Positions 59,025 through 64,000 of a stretch of 64,000 nt of DNA are shown piece by piece (position 1 is the stretch's first letter; every line of letters begins with the position of its first letter). Made by a program: the position numbers and the translations under genes. The notes under the pieces are model-generated. The model ran no database searches. It had not been told where the DNA came from and saw only the letters and a program-made list of their open reading frames with translations. The DNA is taken from positions 46,241,385 through 46,305,384 of the forward strand of contig NC_088295.1 of NCBI RefSeq assembly GCF_032854445.1. Direction: 5' to 3'. Source of the stretch: Liolophura sinensis. Its lineage: Eukaryota > Mollusca > Polyplacophora > Chitonida > Chitonidae.

Positions 59025-59896
59025 ATGGCATAATAAAGCATCAAACTCGACACAAGGTAGATCGGTTGTTCAACCGTTCACTAAATTCTGCATACAGCCG
59101 GTACGGGAGGAAACCACCAAGACCCTTTCCAGGCATTCATGTTATATTTTTCTGGATTGCTTAAGCCCGTGACTCCACAATAGAGCTTGACTCTGTAGGC
59201 CCCTATTCATTGTCATACCATGCACTCCTAAAGCAGTTCAGCTGCATGGATTAATGAAAATGAACACGACAATGCTTTGTATAATTACTCAAATATATTT
59301 ATTTCTCCGAAAACGTCATCACAAGTAATCCAACATGGTTAACGAGGAGGTAACATCGGGGAAAGGATCGTGGTATATATATATGTATGTGTGCACAATA
59401 TAGTATAGCTGATCATCGCAAATATATATACGACACATCACAATATAAAAATAGATAAGAGTACTAACTCATCGGAAAACGAAAATGAACACACGTAGCT
59501 CATACAAAGGTGAAAGGTAAACTTATCGTCAATGGCAATAATGATTCTTTTGAAATATAAAGGCACCAGAGTCTTTACATATATGGGAGATTATATAATC
59601 ACAATATATTATGTACAAGGTATATATATGTAATAAATCAAGCATAATATGTATACATCCTTTATTCATATATATATATATTTATATATGTATATATTCT
59701 TATTTCAAATTATGCGGTATAATACAGGTGAGACGGATCTGATAACAGCGACAATCCAAAACACTACGTCAGTGACAGAGTGCATTTGGAGATGCACAAA
59801 ATTTCCCTTGATCTGCATGCAGTTAATGGAATATGTTGCTCGCATGAACGACTATTTTGTCAGTTTTCACAGTGGAGATTGATATTCATGATGGCA

Positions 59897-60092
59897 ATTT
59901 GGAAATGAGAAATACAGGTGGCTCTTCTTTCTTCCAAAAGCTGGTGGTGTTTTCTTACTTCTTTGGTAATTTCATCGAAGAAGTAACAACCAGTATTTGG
60001 AAATGAGAAATACAGGTGGCTCTTCTTTCTTCCAAAAGCTGGTGGTGTTTTCTTACTTTTTTGGTAATTTCATCGAAGAAGTAACAACCAGT
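59897..60092 (+). repeat. 98-bp tandem duplication
   Basis: 59897-59994 and 59995-60092 both begin ATTTGGAAATGAGAAATACA. Only a single C/T difference was seen. Confidence 0.95.
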
Positions 60093-60177
60093 ATATATAG
60101 CGATTTACAAGCTGGAAAACTTGCTTTCACGGATATACATCTTCGCGCACATTAATATACATATATTACACACACAT

Positions 60178-60178
60178 G

Positions 60179-60223
<45 letters not shown>
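60178..60223. repeat. (TA)n microsatellite
   Basis: Over 40 bases of alternating TA. A shorter (TA)n is at 21113-21132. Confidence 0.97.
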
Positions 60224-60227
<4 letters not shown>

Positions 60228-63200
60228 CAATAATAATCATAAACGTATTTACTTCTGCATTGATATTTATTTACCTTGAAGATTATTAACACAGTTCGAT
60301 CAATCGTGATTACACGTTAGTCTAAAGTGACACAAAAAAAAACACTTCAAAACTTCAGCTGATTTCAATTCTTCCCTTATTCATGACTCGTTTAGTGCTG
60401 AAGTTTTATCATTTCGGAAGTGAATACATAAATATTCTGGTACAAGTACACCTGTTTTTTGTGCTTCACTTTTTTGATTATCCTGATATTTGTTTTTTCT
60501 TTTTTTTTAAATACTGTTGCCGGCATGCAGATTGACATCATAAATATTAAAAATTAGATTTTACTTATTTTTAAGATCAAGAAATACATGTATACATGGC
60601 TCTCGCCGGTACACACGTGCCCACTGTTAACATATAAATCCGAATTCGGTCACTTGTTGTTTTTCTTCTTCAATTTTTGGGGCACTTTCAAAAACATGTG
60701 GCTCTACAAAACGAGAGAAACTTTCAAAAAGAGCGAACGCTCCTTAAAGTCAATTTCTACCCGTTTTCTCATGCTTTTGAAAGGCTTGACACAGCAAGAC
60801 AAAAAAAACAAAACAAAAAAAAAACAAAAAACAAATCAAAACAAAAAAACAACAAACAGCACGCGGCCGTAACAGACTTCATTCCGCAATTTGGAAAAAA
60901 CGCAACTATGATAACGTTAAAAGTGGTCCCGCCATACTCATGCACCCACTATATGATATTTTGTGATGGCGGTTGCTTATCAATCAATGGAATTGATGAA
61001 AGTATAATAGAACTGGTTCCGTTAAACAATTTCTTCCGAGCTGTTGGCTTGGTCTGAGTTCAAGCATTTCTCGGAGTAAATTTCGTTACGACACAGCCGC
61101 CACATTCCACTTTCCATCAGTTTGTTTTCATCGCTGATAAGTATGTATATTTAAATACGAGGCGAATTTTTGTACAAAGTATCCCCGTTATCGCATTTAA
61201 ATCTGTTATGTACACAAAGATATGTACACCTTTCTAGAATTAAAGCAGAAATGAAATAATCTAAATACCGCAGGAGCAAATTGTCAGATTTCATTGTGTG
61301 CAATTCACCGCCATCGGCTTCGTACACTTTCTTTGTACAGACGAACAAGAAGAGTGAAGTTCATCAGATATATATGGTATAATGAAGGTCTTTATACACA
61401 AATAGTTCTGTGCCCATGAAAAGGTCAGCAAGAAAGGAAAGCAAAAACATACTCAATCTTCTATCTTCGTTCAGTCTATGTCTACTGTTTCATATAATGA
61501 ACATTATGCAACTTTGCAAATTCTTTAAAACATACACCCTTGACTTGCAATTTTCTTGTATTCTGGGTCAAGGATATTCCATAAGCAATGGATGTAGATA
61601 AGCACTGTAACATTCTGCGGCCGAAGTTCTTGAACAAACTCGAGATAAGCTCGAATAAATATATATAATACACAGCGTGTAACCATCTTGTACCCGTTGT
61701 AGAAAAATGTCTTCTCTGCAGCACATGGATACATGATTGAAGATGTGAGACAAAAATCTTTAGTGATTCAGTAGACTAACACCAGTGGACAAAATGTATG
61801 CAGACACTCTCCGATACTCGATAGGTGTAGTCGTGTGAGAAATCCTGGAAAACAAAATGGCGGTCGTAATATCCTTCCGAAAATCGACCATATATTTAAT
61901 TATAGTATCACAATAAGAACTAACAAGACAAGCGAGGACAACCTTGCAGAGCAACAAATGGTATAAAAATAAGCAACAACCAACAATGAAAATGCAAATA
62001 ATATTTAAAATTTTCCAAACAAGAAGCAGCAGCAGTTGTAAATGAGATCAGCAGCCTCCAGTGAAATACTAATGCATGGGAGGCTTTGACTGAATCCAAA
62101 TCGGAAATATTCTGCCAAATATATGAGGAACATTCCAAACTGATTATTAAACAAGCCAAGAATGTTCTTGACAAATATAATCTACAATATATGGAAAAGT
62201 AGGCAGTTTTCGTTTTACCGTTCAATACGAGTAATGTACTAAACTATAACAGGTAAAAGCTTAATGATCTCCTTTAGCCTGACTCACCCAAGTGACAGTG
62301 TGTGACGGTTGGGGGGGGGGGAACACTTTTCCCGAAACACTTTTGAATACACATTTGTTACATTTATTATATATTTATTATAGAAATTCTAAACGTTTTT
62401 TCACTTTAATTTCCTGTGGATTTATACTCTATATGAGATTGTCCCAGGTAGGTAATGTGCCTGGTGGCAAAGCGAGGGTACGAACTGCCGTAAATGACAT
62501 TTACCGAATTGTCTGAAAGGTCTGTTGCGCCTTAATTAATGTCAAAGACACCTGGACATTATCACACGGTAATTAAATAGCTCTGATAAAGGTTAGTTCA
62601 CGGGATGTCTCTTGGAGGTAGTATACAAGCAAAGGTAGAATCGATCGTGCCCTGTCGTCATGGGAAGAGAATTACGGATCAAACATGGCAGGAGATTACC
62701 TCTGTTCTGTCAGTGGCCATTACCAGTTACGTGCGACAAACGGGAGTTCATTAGCGCAAGTTCATAAGACTGGTCAGTATCCATCAAGAGAAACCTTTGA
62801 TCAATATAGGCCGTCTTACCACATAAAGTGATCAAGGGATGCATGTTGAAGGCAACGTGACTTTGTAGTTAAATATATGAGAAAAAGCATGTTAAACTTC
62901 CTGTTAGTTTAGAACTGAAGACTTCAAAATAAGTAGCGGAAAATGTGTTGCAGTTGACCAACTATTGATGGTCAATGCGCTGTTTTAACTATGGACTTCT
63001 CGCAATAAAATAACTAATTTGGGAAAAAAATCAATCTGAGATGCGGTCACAGTAATAATAGATGGTTATTCTCTTCGCAGATTCGCAAAGCTAAAGTGTT
63101 TGTGAAAATATATTTACGAAACCCCTCTAACTGTGACTGAAGACAGTTAAAATTGAACTAGATGAATGTCTTATATAGTACAAGGAGGTGCAGTGACGAC

Positions 63201-64000
63201 ATTAGTGGAGAAGAAAGCATAAAATCATGCCAAAATCAGATGAAAGAGCGTGCAAACTTATCACGCAAAGACAATACATACATTTGAGGTAGTCTCTAAT
63301 ACCTACCATACAATTACTTTCTTCAGTCCTGTTCCCTTTAAAGTGAACTTAAAGCCTGCCACACTAAATATGAATTAACTAATAAAGTAATATTCCAGAA
63401 ATGTTCTAAAAGTATTTTAAAAAATTCTACACCACTTATCAACATTATATATAGCAAATGATCGTCAGTGCCTTTCAATTCAGTTGGTGACACCATTTGC
63501 TCAGGTTATACCTATCTAGAGTGACGTCACAAAACCTATGAGCTATCCCATGCCATCGGTATTAAACAGTGTGATAATGAGAAAATACAAATAAAAACGC
63601 CCGATATCAAACCAAAGAGTATCAACTTTGTTCCGTGTTTAAAGGACCGATGTTTCATTTAGGTTGGCGCTCGGGGAGTTAGGGCTATTTGTGTACACAA
63701 GCGTCGTGTTTTAGCGATCCTGCTCGTCCTCGTCTTCCAGTGTAAGCATTAGGCCTAGCTGGCTGTACCGACATCAGGAAATTTAACGAACATAGCACGA
63801 CCTTCTGATTGATAACAGACTCTTTCATGCAGATTTTGGGAAAATTTTCGTAATAAACTTGACTTCGCTGAGGAAAAGTAATGTCAGCTTTCTTGCTAGC
63901 TCAAGCTAATAAGTTACTGCAGTCTCCTGCCAAACATGTACACATTGTGACACTAGCAGCCGTTCTCAATTCCCTGCTCATAAATGTGTGGTTGAAAATG

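Larger units (their letters stand above)
56760..64000. other. Right-hand region without a recognised gene
   Basis: AT-rich DNA with SINE fragments near 57.8, 58.6 and 58.95 kb, microsatellites at 59.6-60.2 kb and a 98-bp duplication. 61.1-64.0 kb shows nothing but a TGACGTCAC (CRE-like) palindrome at 63521-63529. Confidence 0.6.

Noticed and set aside
60677-61057. Plus-strand open frame ending in SINGIDESIIELVPLNNFF
   Set aside because: The first half is an (AAAAC)n tract; the second half has no recognised domain or splice support.

Overview
The window is animal nuclear DNA. It is AT-rich, has long introns with GT...AG borders, and is crowded with tRNA-derived SINEs, small terminal-inverted-repeat elements and tandem arrays. 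The SINE families and the abundant ACATGTACATGT-type simple sequence suggest a lophotrochozoan, most likely a mollusc. That placement is inferred from general familiarity, not from a search.

0-17 kb holds the 5' half of a phospholipase D gene of the PLD1/PLD2 (PX-PH) type on the minus strand. Eight coding exons can be joined with consistent phases: start at 16765, then a short acidic N-terminus, the PX domain (exons 3-5), the linker to PH, and the PH core (exons 7-8, ending at 823). The two HKD catalytic halves lie beyond the left edge. The introns contain SINEs, two small inverted-repeat transposon families, short tandem repeats and a perfect 44-bp palindrome.

17-36 kb has no gene I can recognise. 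It holds more copies of those elements, a nine-unit 71-bp tandem array interrupted by an intact SINE, and possibly the 5' untranslated exon(s) of the PLD gene.

36.4-41.3 kb contains a complete four-exon gene on the minus strand for a small secreted C-type lectin-domain protein of 174 residues. All introns are phase 1. There is a TATA box about 56 bases upstream of the ATG, and a good branch point and acceptor before the last exon. Its introns carry a 36-bp array split by a second SINE family, an MITE and several SINE copies.

41.6-45.2 kb has two possible signal-peptide first exons with phase-1 donors, one on each strand; their downstream exons are uncertain.

46-57 kb is an accessory region. 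Two diverged copies of a segment each carry a broken Lys/Arg-rich coding remnant followed by a GGATGGTGGA-type minisatellite. Between them lie a 229-bp tandem duplication, a 740-bp foldback element with about 230-bp inverted arms, and a 1.2-kb satellite that changes repeat type midway. 57-64 kb is mostly featureless AT-rich DNA with SINE fragments, microsatellites and a 98-bp duplication.

Only the two minus-strand genes are firmly supported. No CRISPR array, rRNA or bacterial feature was seen.
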